This document shows positions 12,379 to 24,010 of a stretch of 64,000 bases of DNA, piece by piece. The stretch comes from Gymnorhina tibicen (taxonomy: Eukaryota; Chordata; Aves; Passeriformes; Artamidae). Under the pieces are notes generated by a model that saw nothing but the letters and a program-made list of their open reading frames with translations, ran no database searches and had not been told where the DNA came from. The DNA is taken from assembly GCA_013399875.1 (NCBI GenBank), contig VXAZ01009328.1, positions 310,001-374,000 on the forward strand, read 5' to 3'. Every line of letters begins with the position of its first letter. Positions within the stretch are counted from its first letter, which is position 1. The translations under genes were made by a program, and so were the position numbers.

Positions 12379-12690
12379 AATAGAATCATAGAATAGTTTG
12401 GGTTAGAAGGGACCTTAAAATCATCTAGTTCCAACCCCCCCCATCATGGACAGGGACGCTTTCAGTATACCAGGTTGCTCAGAGTCCCATGCAGCCTGGC
12501 CTTGAACCCCTCCTGGGATGGAACATCCAGAGGTGCTCCGGGCAGCCTGTCCCAGTGCCTCACCATCCTCTCTGTAAAGAATTTTTTCCTAATAGCTAAT
12601 CTTCTGTTTTTCAGTTTTGAGCCATTTCCCCTTGTCCTGTCACTACATGCCTGATGTATTACTTGGGCCTTAGACAGCCATGCCATACTT
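12379..12690 (-). mobile_element. CR1 LINE, 3' ~310 bp, inverted
   Basis: Read on +, it opens with the reverse complement of the CR1 terminal repeat (tagaatcatagaat), then the 3' UTR block 'gaagggaccttaaaatcatc', then C-terminal ORF2. On the minus strand a 74-codon frame (12462-12686) still resembles the CR1 ORF2 tail: DRTRGNGS, then RKKFFTERMVRHWDRLP. The relatively long open frame suggests a younger copy than its neighbours. 5'-truncated. Confidence 0.95.
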
Positions 12691-14339
12691 GACTGGTTGG
12701 TGCCACTGCAAGGTAGATTTTTGAACCTTTATTGCAACAGATGTTTTTCATTGTTTGATGTAATGCAAGAAGTTTCCTGTCTTCCAATATAATTTGCATT
12801 TCATAATCCCCAGTACATACCTTCTGAAAAGTAATTCATGGGATATTTTTCAATCAAAGGTATTTTCTGGTTCAGACTCACTCTTCTATGTTACAGAGCA
12901 TATGTTTTTAAAAGTCTTTTCAGGTTAATTCATGCAATTGCCAATAAATAAGTCCACTAGAGGGCAATAAAATTGTTAATCTATCTGAAATAACAGTATT
13001 TCATTTGATTAAAAAGTGTAAGTGAATAAGGAAAAGCACAGGAAACCATTTAAGTGATAGGGTGTTTGTACTGACTCCAGACTGGGAACACTACTCATCC
13101 AGCTTCTTCAGTTTCCTTATTCCAGGCACACAAATGAACACCCTGGTAAATATCTCCAGATGCACCGGTCCTCTGTTCCACGAGGAGAAAGGGAAATGTC
13201 AGAAGGACAATTTTGTAAATAGAGAATTTCAGGAACCCCATTTACCTAGTGTAATTCCACCTCAGATATTAAGCCCTTCAGTGTTTATCCTCAACAATAA
13301 TCTCATGTCCTACTAGTTAAAATGTCCTTTGCTTACATAAAGAAGTTGGAAAAGTAAAATACTTACCATCAAATCCCTTTTTGACCCATAAAGTACCAGA
13401 AAGACTTACCGGTGTCTTTAAAAGCTATCCTTTAGGAGTTTACACTAAACCTTACATTATGAGAAGGAAAACATGAGTAAAGAATCAGAGAAAAGATAGA
13501 AGAGTAGTTAGGAGTATCTTTCAAAAATGTTTTAACTGTAAGGAATGGCAAAAAGAATATTCCTGAAGGAATGTTCCAGTCATTTCCCCACCTCATTCCT
13601 CAGTTTTGTTGCAGCTTCCTAGCAGTTATGTTTCACATCTGATGAAATGAGTAGTGATTTCTACAGTAAGTGAAAGCCTAATTTTATTCCCTGGATTGTA
13701 CAGAAAGTGTAGAAAAATGATGAATACAATGCAATTTCAGACTTCTACTGGATAAGTTATACTAAAGGATTAAATATTTTACAGGCATATGCATAAGAAT
13801 GCTCATTTGTATTTCTATATGTCTAATGCAAGACTGCCCATTTTGATATTGTGAACATTTTGGTGAAATAGCATATACACTTAAATAATCTGCAAAATGC
13901 AATGAAACACATCAATACTAACAGCAAACTATTTTATTTATATAATGACTTAATTTATTGGTTATGTAACTAAAGCAGAAAAAAGGCAGAATAAACTTCA
14001 GTAAATTAACTTTTGACTATATCAAGTGTAGAACTGAATTATGAGTGATGTGTGAATAATCTATGGTAAATTTATTCATAGTGTCAATATATTTTTCTCA
14101 GAATATTCATAAACATAGAATTTGAATTCATTTAAAACAGTGTTAAAGCAGTGTTAGGCTCTTATATCTCTTATATTCTCATTAATCCTGCTGTTTAGCT
14201 GAACTCTGTGAAGGTACAGTTCTGATAAAGCTCGGTAAAACAGATTAAAACAGAGTGTAAGGTATTACTGGCTTTCAGTGAACTTTTATTGAGCACATAC
14301 ATTTTTAGCAAAGCAAGTTCTGTGTGAATTAAGAAAATT
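12691..14339. other. AT-rich non-coding stretch
   Basis: No gene, RNA or transposon was recognised between the two CR1 copies. Short frames such as 13062-13316 (+) have no recognisable motif. Confidence 0.55.
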
Positions 14340-15955
14340 TGGCAAGTGTGTGATGATAGCCAAGAAGACCATGACTGTGAGAATGATCAACTCCCAGTCA
14401 GCCCTGAAATTGTGCAGGGTCTGCTGTTCCAGCTGGATCCCTACAAATCTATGGTGCCTGATGGCATTCATCCAAGAATCCTTAAAGAGCTAGCTGATGT
14501 CATCACAAAACCTCTCTTGATGATTTTTGAGTGGTCTTGGGAATGTGGAAAGGTCCTATAGCTGACTAGAAGCTGGCTAACATTGTCCCAGTTTTCAAGA
14601 ACAAGGAGCTCTGAAATTACTGGCCTGTCAGTCTCACCTCAGTGCCCGGTAAAGTTATGGAGAAGATTATTCTGGGAGGTATTGAAAAACATCTGAAAGA
14701 CAATGCAGTCATTGATGACAGCCAGCACAGCTTCATGAGAGGAAAGTCCTGCTTATCAAACCTGATTTCCTTTTATGACAAGGTAACCCATCTGGTTGAT
14801 CAAGGGAAGCCAGTTGATATGATCTTTTTGAATTTCAGTAAAGCTTTCAATGCTGTCTCTCACAGAATCCTTCTGGATAAACACGTCATGTGATGGGTGA
14901 GCTACTGGCTCAGAGGTCATGCACAAAGGGTTACAGTGAATGGGGTGACATCAGACTGGGGACTTGTCACTAGTGAGGTTCCAGGGCTCCATCTTAGGCC
15001 CTATGCTCTTTAACATCTTCATAAATTACTTGGGTGCAGGACTGGAAGAGACACTGAGCAAGTTTGCAGATACAAACCCGGCAGGAGCTGTTGACTCCCT
15101 CGAAGGCAGGGAGGCCCTGCTGAGAGACCTTGACCATCAGAGGGCTGGGCAATCACCAACCATATGAAGTTGAACAAGGAAAAGTGCCGGATTCTGCACC
15201 TGGGATGGGGCAACCCTGGGTGTACAGACAGACTGGGGAGTGAGATGATGGCAAGCAGTGCCAGGGAAAGAGACCTGGGGGTCCTGGTTGATGGAAAGTT
15301 GAATGTGAGTCAGCAGTGCCCTGGCAGCCAGGAGGGCCAAGCGTGTCCTGGGGGCATCAGGCCCAGCATGGCCAGCTGGGCAAGGGAGGGGATTGTCCCG
15401 CTCTGCTCTGCACTGTGGCAGCCTCACCTCGAGTGCTGGGGGCAGTTTTGGGTGCCACGATATAAAGATATAAAGCTACTAGAAAGTGTCCAAAGGAGGG
15501 CAACAAGGATGGTGAAGGGCCTTGAGGGGAGGCTGAATTAGGAGTGGCTGAGGTCACTTGGTCTGTTCAGCCTGGAGAAGAGGAGACTGAGGGGAGACCT
15601 CATTGCAGTCTGCAACTTCCTTGTGAGGGGAAGAGAAGGGGGCAGACACTGATCTCTTCTTTGTGGTGACCAGTGGTAGGACCAGAGGGAACAGAATGAA
15701 ACTGTGTCAGGGGAGGATTAGATTGGGTATTAGGAAAAGGTTCTTCTCCCAGAGGGTGTTTGGGCACTGCAACAGGGTCCCCAGGAAAGAGGTCACAGCA
15801 CCAGCCTGACAGAGTTCAAAAAGCATTTGGACAATGCTCTTGGGCACATGGTGTGACTCTTAGGTATGATGCTGTGCAGGGACAGGAGTTGGACTCGATG
15901 ATCCTTGTGGGTCCCTTCCAACTCAGCTTATTCTGTGATTCTATAATTCTGTAAT
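14340..15955 (+). mobile_element. CR1 LINE, 1.6 kb with decayed reverse transcriptase
   Basis: This is the most complete + strand CR1. It covers the middle of ORF2 (reverse transcriptase fingers and palm), the ORF2 C-terminal region and the 3' UTR, ending in ggttccaactcag-type sequence and attctgtgattctataattc. Recognisable RT segments are P-D-G-I-H-P-R-I-L-K-E-L (near 14450-14500), the 'K-V-M-E-K' region (14650), and FSKAF and FADT blocks. The frame is broken: stops at about 14560 and 14890, and frame changes near 14960 and 15165. The catalytic acids are lost, with Asn at the LDFSKAFD aspartates (14831-14833, 14849-14851) and Thr replacing the second Asp of the FADD box (15072-15074). ORF1 and the endonuclease are absent through 5' truncation. 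Confidence 0.95.
14964..15167 (+). pseudogene. CR1 ORF2 reverse-transcriptase palm fragment, inactive
   Basis: An open segment of the CR1 RT palm domain. It reads [14 protein letters not shown], then the catalytic loop as FADT (15063-15074) where active CR1 has FADD. In the family the paired aspartates bind the metal ions for DNA synthesis, so this copy cannot be catalytic. It lies inside the 14340-15955 element. Confidence 0.85.
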
Positions 15956-18671
15956 ACTCATTGGAGTGCAATGGCTAACAAAAGCTTTTAAACAGTCCAT
16001 TGGTGTCTGGTGTCCTTCACCTAGATTTTTCTCCTTGGATGCTTATTACCACAAAAGACACTACATGCTTTAGCATGTACATGTAGCATATGGCCCTCTA
16101 TTGTCATGCCAAAAAATCAGACTTTTCTATAGGCTTTGTCACCATAAGAATTGATTCATTAACTGGTCGGTTCACAACTAGAGAAGAGAAGCAGCAACTG
16201 GTGCTCTTTGCAAACAATACCAGTACAGTCCAAGAGTTAGTGAGCACCAGAAAGGTTTTTTTTTATTTTATTCCATGTATGACTGTTGTCTGTTGTCTAC
16301 AAAAAGTCAAACCTTAAAAAAGAAGTTTTGAAAATAAATCATCTTTATGTCTTCATGGGTACTTTGAAGACCCTTCATACTCAGGAACTCTGACAGCTCT
16401 GTTGCAGATTTAATTCCAAACAAAGCCTTCCATAACAAAATATTGCTAGTTTGTTTGAAAAAGGTTGAATGATGTTTAACAGAGAAAACAAGAACTAAAT
16501 TTTGATACTTTATAAAGGCTATATGTAGTTTTGTCTAACAGCTATTCTGTTTGGTATTATAAGAAAATTGTCCTCTACATAGAGTGCTTTGCTCTGGGGA
16601 AAAATTGCCATTACCTGTGAATCCTGGGAACAGCAGCTAAGGGAATTTAAAGAAACATTACTGAGTAGTTGTGGCACTAGTCAGGTCTCGCAGAGGTCTA
16701 AGCCTTTGAGGTAGAGGACATGTGGATAGGAAATATGTATTAAGTAAATAAGACATCGTTAGCAAAAGGCACGTGTTAGAGTATTCTTCTGAGAAAAATA
16801 GTTACATGCATTTATTAGGAAACAACAAATCCAGCTAGTCTATGTTCAGTTATAAAACTAATTTTGCAAATTAATTTGAGCAATAAAAGTAGAAATAAAA
16901 TCCCTCTTTAAATTTCATCCTAGTATTCACCAAGCTTTAATGATATCTCTAGTTGCTATATACACATACACTTACGTGCAAGGTCTGAAATGGATTAAGG
17001 AAATAAAACATGCATATGAAATTATAGGTAAATCAGTTTAAATGGAAATAAGTTCCAGATGCCAAAGGAGATGCTGCTAAAATATCTGGGATGTGATGTC
17101 AGAGATGATGAATAAATGTTGTTTAGTAGTAACATTGAATTAATCCTGAAGATAAAGTAACATTGATTTATGCTCCAGAAGGAATTCACACAGGAAACCA
17201 TAAACTAGAAGGTTTTAACTGTTGCACCAGATGAATGGGGGAATACATTCTGTTTGAACCTTCTCTCTGGCACACCCTAGATGCATTATTATGCCAGAGC
17301 TGCTGAATTCCTTGTGCCTTCTGATAGGTACGTGGAAGCGAAGGAAATAGAATATGAAACCATTTTTTCCTTTTACCTGGGTACATGTTGAATCCATAGC
17401 CTCTCCCATTTTTCCCCCAAATATATTGGAGCTGTAAAACCATTGTATCTGCATCAATTCTGATTTATCCTAATCACCTCTAGGTAGTATGTATGTAATA
17501 AAAAACCAACACATGTAAATATTAAAACTCAGATTGGAAAGCCTAGAAGGATTGTATCTCCAGAATGTCCAAGTGAAGTTTTGATGGAATAATCTTTCAG
17601 GAAAGACATATGCTCTACCTAATACAATGAATACTGTTATCAGGGCCCCAGCCCCTGGCCCCAGGAAAGCAGCTGGTCCTTTCTGATCTTTGGCAATCAG
17701 TTTCTGAGCAAGTTTTCACTAATAATGACTGTAAAGCTTTCAGAAATAATACAGGTCTGGATTTATAACCTTGAAGAGATAAATTCCACATCCAACTGTG
17801 AACACATGTTGTTCTCTTAACCTTACAGATATGTCTTAAACCATCCTGTCCAGTGCATCACGCTGTAGATCCAGGTATGGCATAGCCTAAATAAACCCCA
17901 TACTTATTACAATGAAATCTTTGTCTGTTACGGTATTCTTACAAATTCAAAATTAGGCTCATTATAAGAATACTCTTAAATGATATGTGAAGTCTTATCT
18001 CTCAAGATATGCTCCTGACTATAAAACTACAGGTTCACTCCCCCTGATAGGAAGGCAGGATTGGTAGGAAAGTGTCAGGCCAGCAACAAAAGGCAATACT
18101 CGCTCTTATGCAAGTGAAATCCTCTTCTGTGGACACCTCAGTAACTGAGTGAACTTTCAGTAAACTCAGAGCCTCTATTTTTTGCATATGGAAACTTTTC
18201 AAATTAATCCTTCAGCAACTTAGGAGAAATACTATTTTCACCATGTTTTTAAAGGGACCTTAAGTACTCTAACCAAGATCAGAATCCAAGTAGCACAAAT
18301 AATACATAATCCTATTAATTTTCTGTTAGAAGATTGAGTTATTTTTAGATTTCTACCAAATACCCCTTATAAGGCAATTTTAAGTGGATTAGTGGGCTTT
18401 CTTTTTTGAGCTTCTAACACTTGCCAGGAGGTGGAGTAGAAAAAAGGATAATCTCCACATCTTTCTTCTTTGTCAGTGAGAAAGGTTCTTGCTTTAACTT
18501 AACATGCTGAACTACCTCTGGAGGAAACTTTCTACACAGATTATATAAGAATCCAAAGCATAGACATAATTACAGGTATAACTCTAATAAAATATTCTTA
18601 GAATAAATTGTTATTTTTTTCTTTCTGAGGATGAGCCCAGATATGTAGGCCTTCTCTACATAGTGTATGAT

Positions 18672-18707
18672 TTTCTGGAAGTCTGAAACTTTCTGGAAGT
18701 CTGAAAC
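18672..18707. repeat. Perfect 18-bp tandem duplication
   Basis: The unit tttctggaagtctgaaac occurs twice head to tail without mismatch. Confidence 0.95.
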
Positions 18708-20712
18708 TGAAAGTCAATGTCTTCCTTTCGGCTAAATTATTAAATAATGTATTTCTAAAAAATCAGAACTAATATCCAGTGAATTATAGACAGGATGGTT
18801 GTGATCCAATTTTGTGCTTGAATCAGAATCTCTGACAATTCTCTTTGAAAGAGTAATACATAAGTTTTCTCAAATACCTATCCTAGCCAATAGAAAAAAC
18901 TTTGATGAAAAAGTACCAGGAAACATGTTGCTTTATAAGCTAACGTATTCCTTTAGGAATTTTTTTTTCAATGTCTTCCTTTTCTCCATGTGATTTACCA
19001 ATTAGTTTGCCTGAGAAAATTAAGACTAGAAATGACATTAGGATAGTTAGAAAATCCTTCATTTAGAATTATTCTTCAGGAAGCTGTATCCATGATGAGA
19101 TGACTCTGAAAGATTAAAAAAATTCTTTCAAGAATGCTGGATGCCTTGTAATTAAAGCTCCTCAAAAGTGCCTGTAGTTTCTTGCTGCCAAAATAACTGA
19201 AGGTTTCTCATGTCTTTGCCACACCCAGCTTTTTGTGTCTAAGGCACAAGGAACCAGACAAATAAGATAAGAAATGTGGGGTGAAACCTTAACCCAGAGA
19301 GATGCAGAGGTTGTCCAAACTATGGCTTTCTATGTCCAGCTCTTACAAATCACTGCCTTTACTTATGCAGCCCCCTAAGGTTCTGTAAAGTCAGTTACAA
19401 AGACAGACTAGATTCACCAGCATGTACTGCTCTGAAAATGTACAATAACTACCAGAGCAGTTTAACTGGGGTCTGAATTGCTTGGCATGGTAAAAAGTCT
19501 GATCTCAACGGTTAAAATAAATTTATTTTTTAAGACTTGTTATTTCACATTTTCATGTCATTAGAAGTCATGAAAGGAATATTATCTGACTTCTTATTTC
19601 AGTTTTCTAGTATGAATTGTTTGGCAATTCTTTAAATGTAATGTAAGTAAAAGAATGAAAAGAATCACTATTTTCTTTCTTGATGGGCCTCTACTATTAC
19701 TTCCCAAAAGACAGGCACAAATACTAGCAATTTTTTATAAACTTAAAGTTTTTTCAATTGGATATTGAATTATGCAATGAAGGTTGGGCCATTATAAACA
19801 AGTGGCCTGGAGTCCACTATAAAATAACATTATTATCCCAAACTCCTTGCAGAGCAATGTCAGAATGATACAAAAAATAATATTTCTGAGCAAGTTGCTC
19901 TGATTTAGATCCACTGACTGTGTCACTTTGGATGACAAGTGACTTTGGTGATTCTCCTTGAAAAGGATTTTTTGTGTTCGTGTTAAAAGAAATGCTCATT
20001 TCACTTTATACACAGATTTCTTTTCAAGGTAGAAAGTACCTGTGTCATGCTAATGAAATGGAACTAATTTTAGTATTTTTGTTATATTTTCACTAAAGTA
20101 TGTATGTTATTATGAACAAAGTAACGGGTAAAGCAGCTTTAAGATTTGGTTTTCTCCCTTTTCTCTGCGTAGTACTAAGTTAAAATAGTAATAAAAAAAT
20201 CACCAGAACAATGATATCTGAATTCACCTCTTAATGGGGCAATTGTCTCTCCACAGACTGAAACTTGTCATCTCATCTTAACAAATGGTGACAAGGAAGT
20301 TTAAAATGCTTTTATATATCATCCTGTATTCTTATCTTGGCTTTTTTTCCCCTATTTTTTTTTGCTAAAGATTAAATGTAATAATATCTGGTTTTATTCA
20401 TTGTCTTTCATGTTCAAAGTACCCTGAAGTATATTACAAAATATTGAGACACAAGCTGGTCTTTTCAATGGGTGTGTAAGAAAGAGTACAGTGTGTCTGG
20501 TAAAATGAGGGGGGTGATCTGCATATCTTCTTTGGTGTGATGTGCACTGATCTCATGCAGAACTGTCCTTAATAATAACTGTAGGCAGAGTTTTGCAAGA
20601 GGAGGACTGCTTGAGCTGGCAGCCCAAATATTATCCCTCCCAAGGAAAGGGATTATAGCTGAAGTATCACTGGAACTTCTGCTCTAACCTCCCAGATCAG
20701 CCTGGCACAGGT

Positions 20713-20760
20713 TGAAGTACAAATATTGTATGAAGTACAAGTATCGTATGAAGTACAAAT
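20713..20760. repeat. 18-bp tandem repeat, 2.7 copies
   Basis: Units tgaagtacaaatattgta, tgaagtacaagtatcgta and a partial tgaagtacaaat follow one another (20713-20730, 20731-20748, 20749-20760). Two substitutions separate the full copies. Confidence 0.95.
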
Positions 20761-22569
20761 TAAAGGGAAGAATAGAGAAAATGCAGCCAGAGCACTACAT
20801 ATATCTCCTTCCTCATCTCCAGTCGCTTTTTTTGCCCCATACAAAATCAGGGCAAACAAATATCTAGCTGGATGCAAATTAATGTGCTTTGATTTTAGGT
20901 AGGTATCAATGTCTACATGACAAGAGAACAAAATAATTGGGTAATTGTTTGGAAAAGGAACCCCCAACATTTTAAACTGTCACAGATGCATATATATCAA
21001 TATCAGTTAATTGCTGTCTACCATATTTCCTGAAATTTCTGCCAAGTATTTTGACTTATCAGACACAAGAAACCTTTAAACAGTACAATGTAAGCTAAAA
21101 ACTTTGGGCAGCACTACCAAAATGTTCAAATTTTAGTGGATACAGGACTCACACTTCCCATCTCAGCATCCTCTATCCTAGGAGTGGTTTCTAAATTAGG
21201 CTTCTAAATTATTTCTTCATTGTAAGCATATTGTCATCCTTCCTGTTACTGCTGTATTGTGGCCATAAGATGTTACTCAACTTCCCTCTGCAAGCATTAC
21301 AAAAGTGAAAGCATTTTCTCTGAGTATTGATATTTAAAGAATAGCACATTAAATACAGTAAGCATTGACAACAACACACAAGCATATAGGGACAGAAGGT
21401 AACTGGTTTCTGCTGTCTGCATCAAGGTTAAACATGCTGACAAACCCTGTTAGCTTGTGGCCACAATAGTATTAGACTTAGAAGAGTAGGGACTGTGGCA
21501 GGATACATTTTTGAAGGAAGAAAGAAAGCAGCTTATTTACAGCTAGAATTTTTGCTGTACATAACATAAATAATAGGAATTTTCTTAATAAAGAATCAAT
21601 TTATCTTTAGAAACCTTATGTGTTTTCATCTTTGTACTGAGTTAATGTAACTAAAGTAACTAGTGTTATGTTAGTCGTAGTGGCAAGGGGTTGTCTTGTC
21701 AGATACAGAGTTAAGATGAGCATCTGTTAGTGCACAAGTAAGTACTTTGGAACAAAGCAAAGTGGAACTATGGAAGGATTCAGCTTCTAGAGAACCTTAC
21801 CTCTTCAGAAACTAGAACAACGTGTTATTTTTAAAAAAATGTTTCAGGAACCACTTGTGTAGTGGATTTTTCCCTTTCTCAATTAAATTTTCACAGAGGT
21901 GAATCAACAAGAATGCCTTCTTGATTGTTGATACATATTGGTGTATGCACATCCTCAGTTACAGACAATTGACCAAACTTTTATATAGTGATGTCAAAAA
22001 AAAAAGCTCATTTTGAGAAGGAAGAGAAGTAGCATTGAACTTTTGACCAGGTCAAGCAGGAGGTAGCCTATGCAATGACATTACTGATCCAGAAAGAGAG
22101 ATGTAAAAATTCTGTCATATACCAGCAAAGGAGACAACAGCAGCTTGTGACAACAGCAGCAAGAGCTTGTGACAAGGAGCTCCTCAAGAAATGCAAGGCA
22201 AGCTGTTGGCATTCAAGAGCTGAGGTCACAAAAGATTCAAAAATAACTACATTTCTGGGGAGTAAGAGGTTTACGCTGCTGTTGAGGACATTCTGCATGC
22301 CACTGCAGTGCTAGGCACAGAGCAATCACTGTGACTATACCCTAAACTATCCACCCTGAATTTTTTGTTCAAGGCTGCAAAACCCACTGATGGAAGAACA
22401 ACTACTGCTATGTAGCAAAAATATGTGCTGACCTTTACCCAGTAAATACACACTGGTTCAAGATCCAGATTGGGATTAGGTGAGTTTATTAGTCTCTAGC
22501 CAGTAAATCAACAGTGTGAGAAAACCAAATTCCTCAGGCTATTGAAGCCCCAGCATATGATGAATTAAG

Positions 22570-22880
22570 TGCTGTAAACAAACAATGGAGTTTGTTTACA
22601 GATAGATCTTGTAAAATTACAGCAGGGATCAGGAGGTGGTGAGCTGCTACTTGGAATCCCTCCATGGGAGGAGCTGCCACCTGTGAAGGGACTGGAGGCT
22701 CTAGTCAGTTTGCAGAAGTAATGGCCTTGAAAATAGCCTTGGAACATGTTCAGAAGCATCACTGGCCCCAGTATATGTACATAAAGTCTTCTGGCTAATG
22801 CAATGTAAAACTGTCTCAAAAACTAGAATCATGTTAACTGGCAGCAACAAGGAGGTGAGCCTGGGGAGAGGGGAGGAAAA
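22570..22880 (+). pseudogene. Retroviral RNase H domain, inactivated
   Basis: In one frame from 22586 the reading gives W-S-L-F-T-D-R-S-C, matching the first RNase H motif (TDGS, catalytic Asp at 22601-22603), then A-A-T-W-N-P. It continues to S-S-Q-F-A-E-V with the second catalytic Glu at 22715-22717, followed by a helix-like A-L-K-I-A-L-E-H and W-P-x-Y-M-Y. That arrangement fits class III (ERVL-type) pol best in my reading. Damage: an in-frame stop at 22640-22642, Lys (22784-22786) where the third catalytic Asp of the Y-x-D-S motif belongs, a stop at 22796-22798, and a frame change near there after which N-W-Q-Q-Q continues. RNase H degrades the RNA strand during reverse transcription; this copy cannot. 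Confidence 0.65.
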
Positions 22881-23022
22881 TAGTTTTTAATTGTGTGTTT
22901 TCCGTTTTTTGGGGTTTTTTAATACATGAATCTGTAATCAAAAGTTTCTGTTAGTTGCTAATAAAACATAAGTAAAATTCTTCTAACTGAAAATATTTTG
23001 CCTCCAACAACTGTTGGCATAA

Positions 23023-23280
23023 ACAAGATTCCTAGAAGATGGCTCTGAAAAGCAAAATACTGATCCCATCAGCTTGCTAGCACACCCTTACTTCTTGAAA
23101 ACGCTAAGAAGGATACTGAATAGATGGACAGATCTTAAGGAACAACTATGCCAAATTACTGAGGGAGCTGTAGAGGCCCTTGCAGATTTAGGAGCAGACC
23201 TAATAAAAATGGATGTTTCACACTGGACAAATATAGACAAGTGTCTGTGTATGCAAGATTATTGTGCATATGTTTAAACT
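23023..23280 (+). other. Open frame of unknown nature inside the retroviral region
   Basis: About 85 codons stay open between stops at 23020 and 23277. The product has an amphipathic middle part (L-K-E-Q-L-C-Q-I-T-E-G-A-V-E-A-L-A-D-L-G-A-D-L). There is no ATG near its beginning and I recognise no family. It lies between RNase H and the integrase-like block where no pol domain is expected, so it may be inserted sequence or chance. Confidence 0.2.
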
Positions 23281-23729
23281 GTGAGAAGAGTACAAACACT
23301 ACAGAAGACATATAGCTTCAACAAATTCTCCACTAGACCTGGAAAAGATCAGATCAGTATTTAGGAAATATTTGGATGCCTGAAGATTTATTCATAATTT
23401 CTGAGAGAAAGTCTATCCAGAGGGCAAAATATGTCATGACAAAACAAAGGATAGATTTCTGACCTATCTGACATTGAGTCAGGAAATGAGCAACACATTA
23501 CAGAAGAATTCTAGTGGTTCACTGGCTTCTGGGAATCTGAAAACATAATGGATAGCAGTAGGCATGCATAATCCCTTGGAAAGACATCCAAGAAACTGAT
23601 GACAAGGGCAAACAAACAGAAAAGGATCCTTACCTAGTAGTGTTGGATTCTGCAAAACATCTTCCCAGGTAACAAAACAAACTGTGATGAGCTAGAAAAA
23701 CATTTTTATCCCCTGAAGTCATCTGGACC

Positions 23730-23965
23730 CCATCAGAGAAATGACAGACTCTGTCACAGTTAGGAGAATACTAAGCAATGTGGGCAGCCCTCTATAGCAA
23801 GGAAGATCTACAGCTGAGCATGATCACGTCCGACTGTCAAAATGCCAAATGATGGCAATAGCCCATGTTCCCATGGAAAATATTGCCTGTAAGGCAAACA
23901 CAGACTGAGAGAACAGTGGAGAGAAAACTCTGGACAACAGCATGGAGTTGGCAGACCGACAGTAT
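23730..23965 (+). pseudogene. Possible integrase N-terminus and core start, decayed
   Basis: A frame reading W-A-A-L-Y-S-K-E-D-L, then S-D-C-Q, resembles the integrase zinc-binding segment; a C-x-x-C-Q pair appears if one missing base near 23842 is allowed for. About 35 codons later comes W-S-W-Q-T-D-S-I (23943-23966), like the W-Q-x-D-x-I block that carries the first catalytic Asp of retroviral integrases. It ends at a stop. Stops interrupt it upstream as well. The similarity is weak and rests on the position downstream of RNase H on the same strand. Confidence 0.35.
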
Positions 23966-24010
23966 ATAAAGGACAGAAGGAAAGCAATAGAGTGACCTAG
24001 AGTGACATCC

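Larger units (their letters stand above)
15956..22060. other. Long AT-rich non-coding stretch
   Basis: No gene was recognised in 6.1 kb. A 75-codon ATG frame at 16090-16317 (+) looks somewhat protein-like (charged and hydrophobic residues alternate) but matches nothing I know. Two short tandem repeats lie at 18672-18707 and 20713-20760. Confidence 0.5.
22060..24010 (+). mobile_element. Decayed endogenous retrovirus, pol remnant
   Basis: An old retroviral internal region on +. Base composition is richer in G+C than its flanks. The RNase H domain is recognisable at 22570-22880, and a weaker integrase-like block lies at 23730-23965, the order expected in pol. The ~850 bases between them are longer than the usual RNase H to integrase spacing, so an insertion or unrecognised sequence lies there. 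Sequence at 22060-22560 could be upstream pol but was not recognised. No flanking LTRs were found. Outer limits are approximate. Confidence 0.5.

Noticed and set aside
15164..15541. 125-codon frame on + as a possible host gene
   Set aside because: It is the CR1 ORF2 C-terminal region (H-L-G, then L-G-V-L-V-D-G-K-L-N landmarks) within the 14340-15955 element.
16090..16317. 75-codon ATG frame of protein-like appearance
   Set aside because: No known motif, no clear splice sites and no upstream promoter or poly(A) context; kept only as a remark in the interval entry.
16357..16372. tttgaagacccttc shared with the LTR at 49.15 kb
   Set aside because: The identity is limited to about 14 bases, with no extended similarity around it, so it is not evidence of another LTR.
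17098..17170. C/D-box snoRNA-like boxes (gatgatga and a later ctga)
   Set aside because: The bases flanking the boxes do not pair into a terminal stem, and no C'/D' pair or host-intron context is evident.
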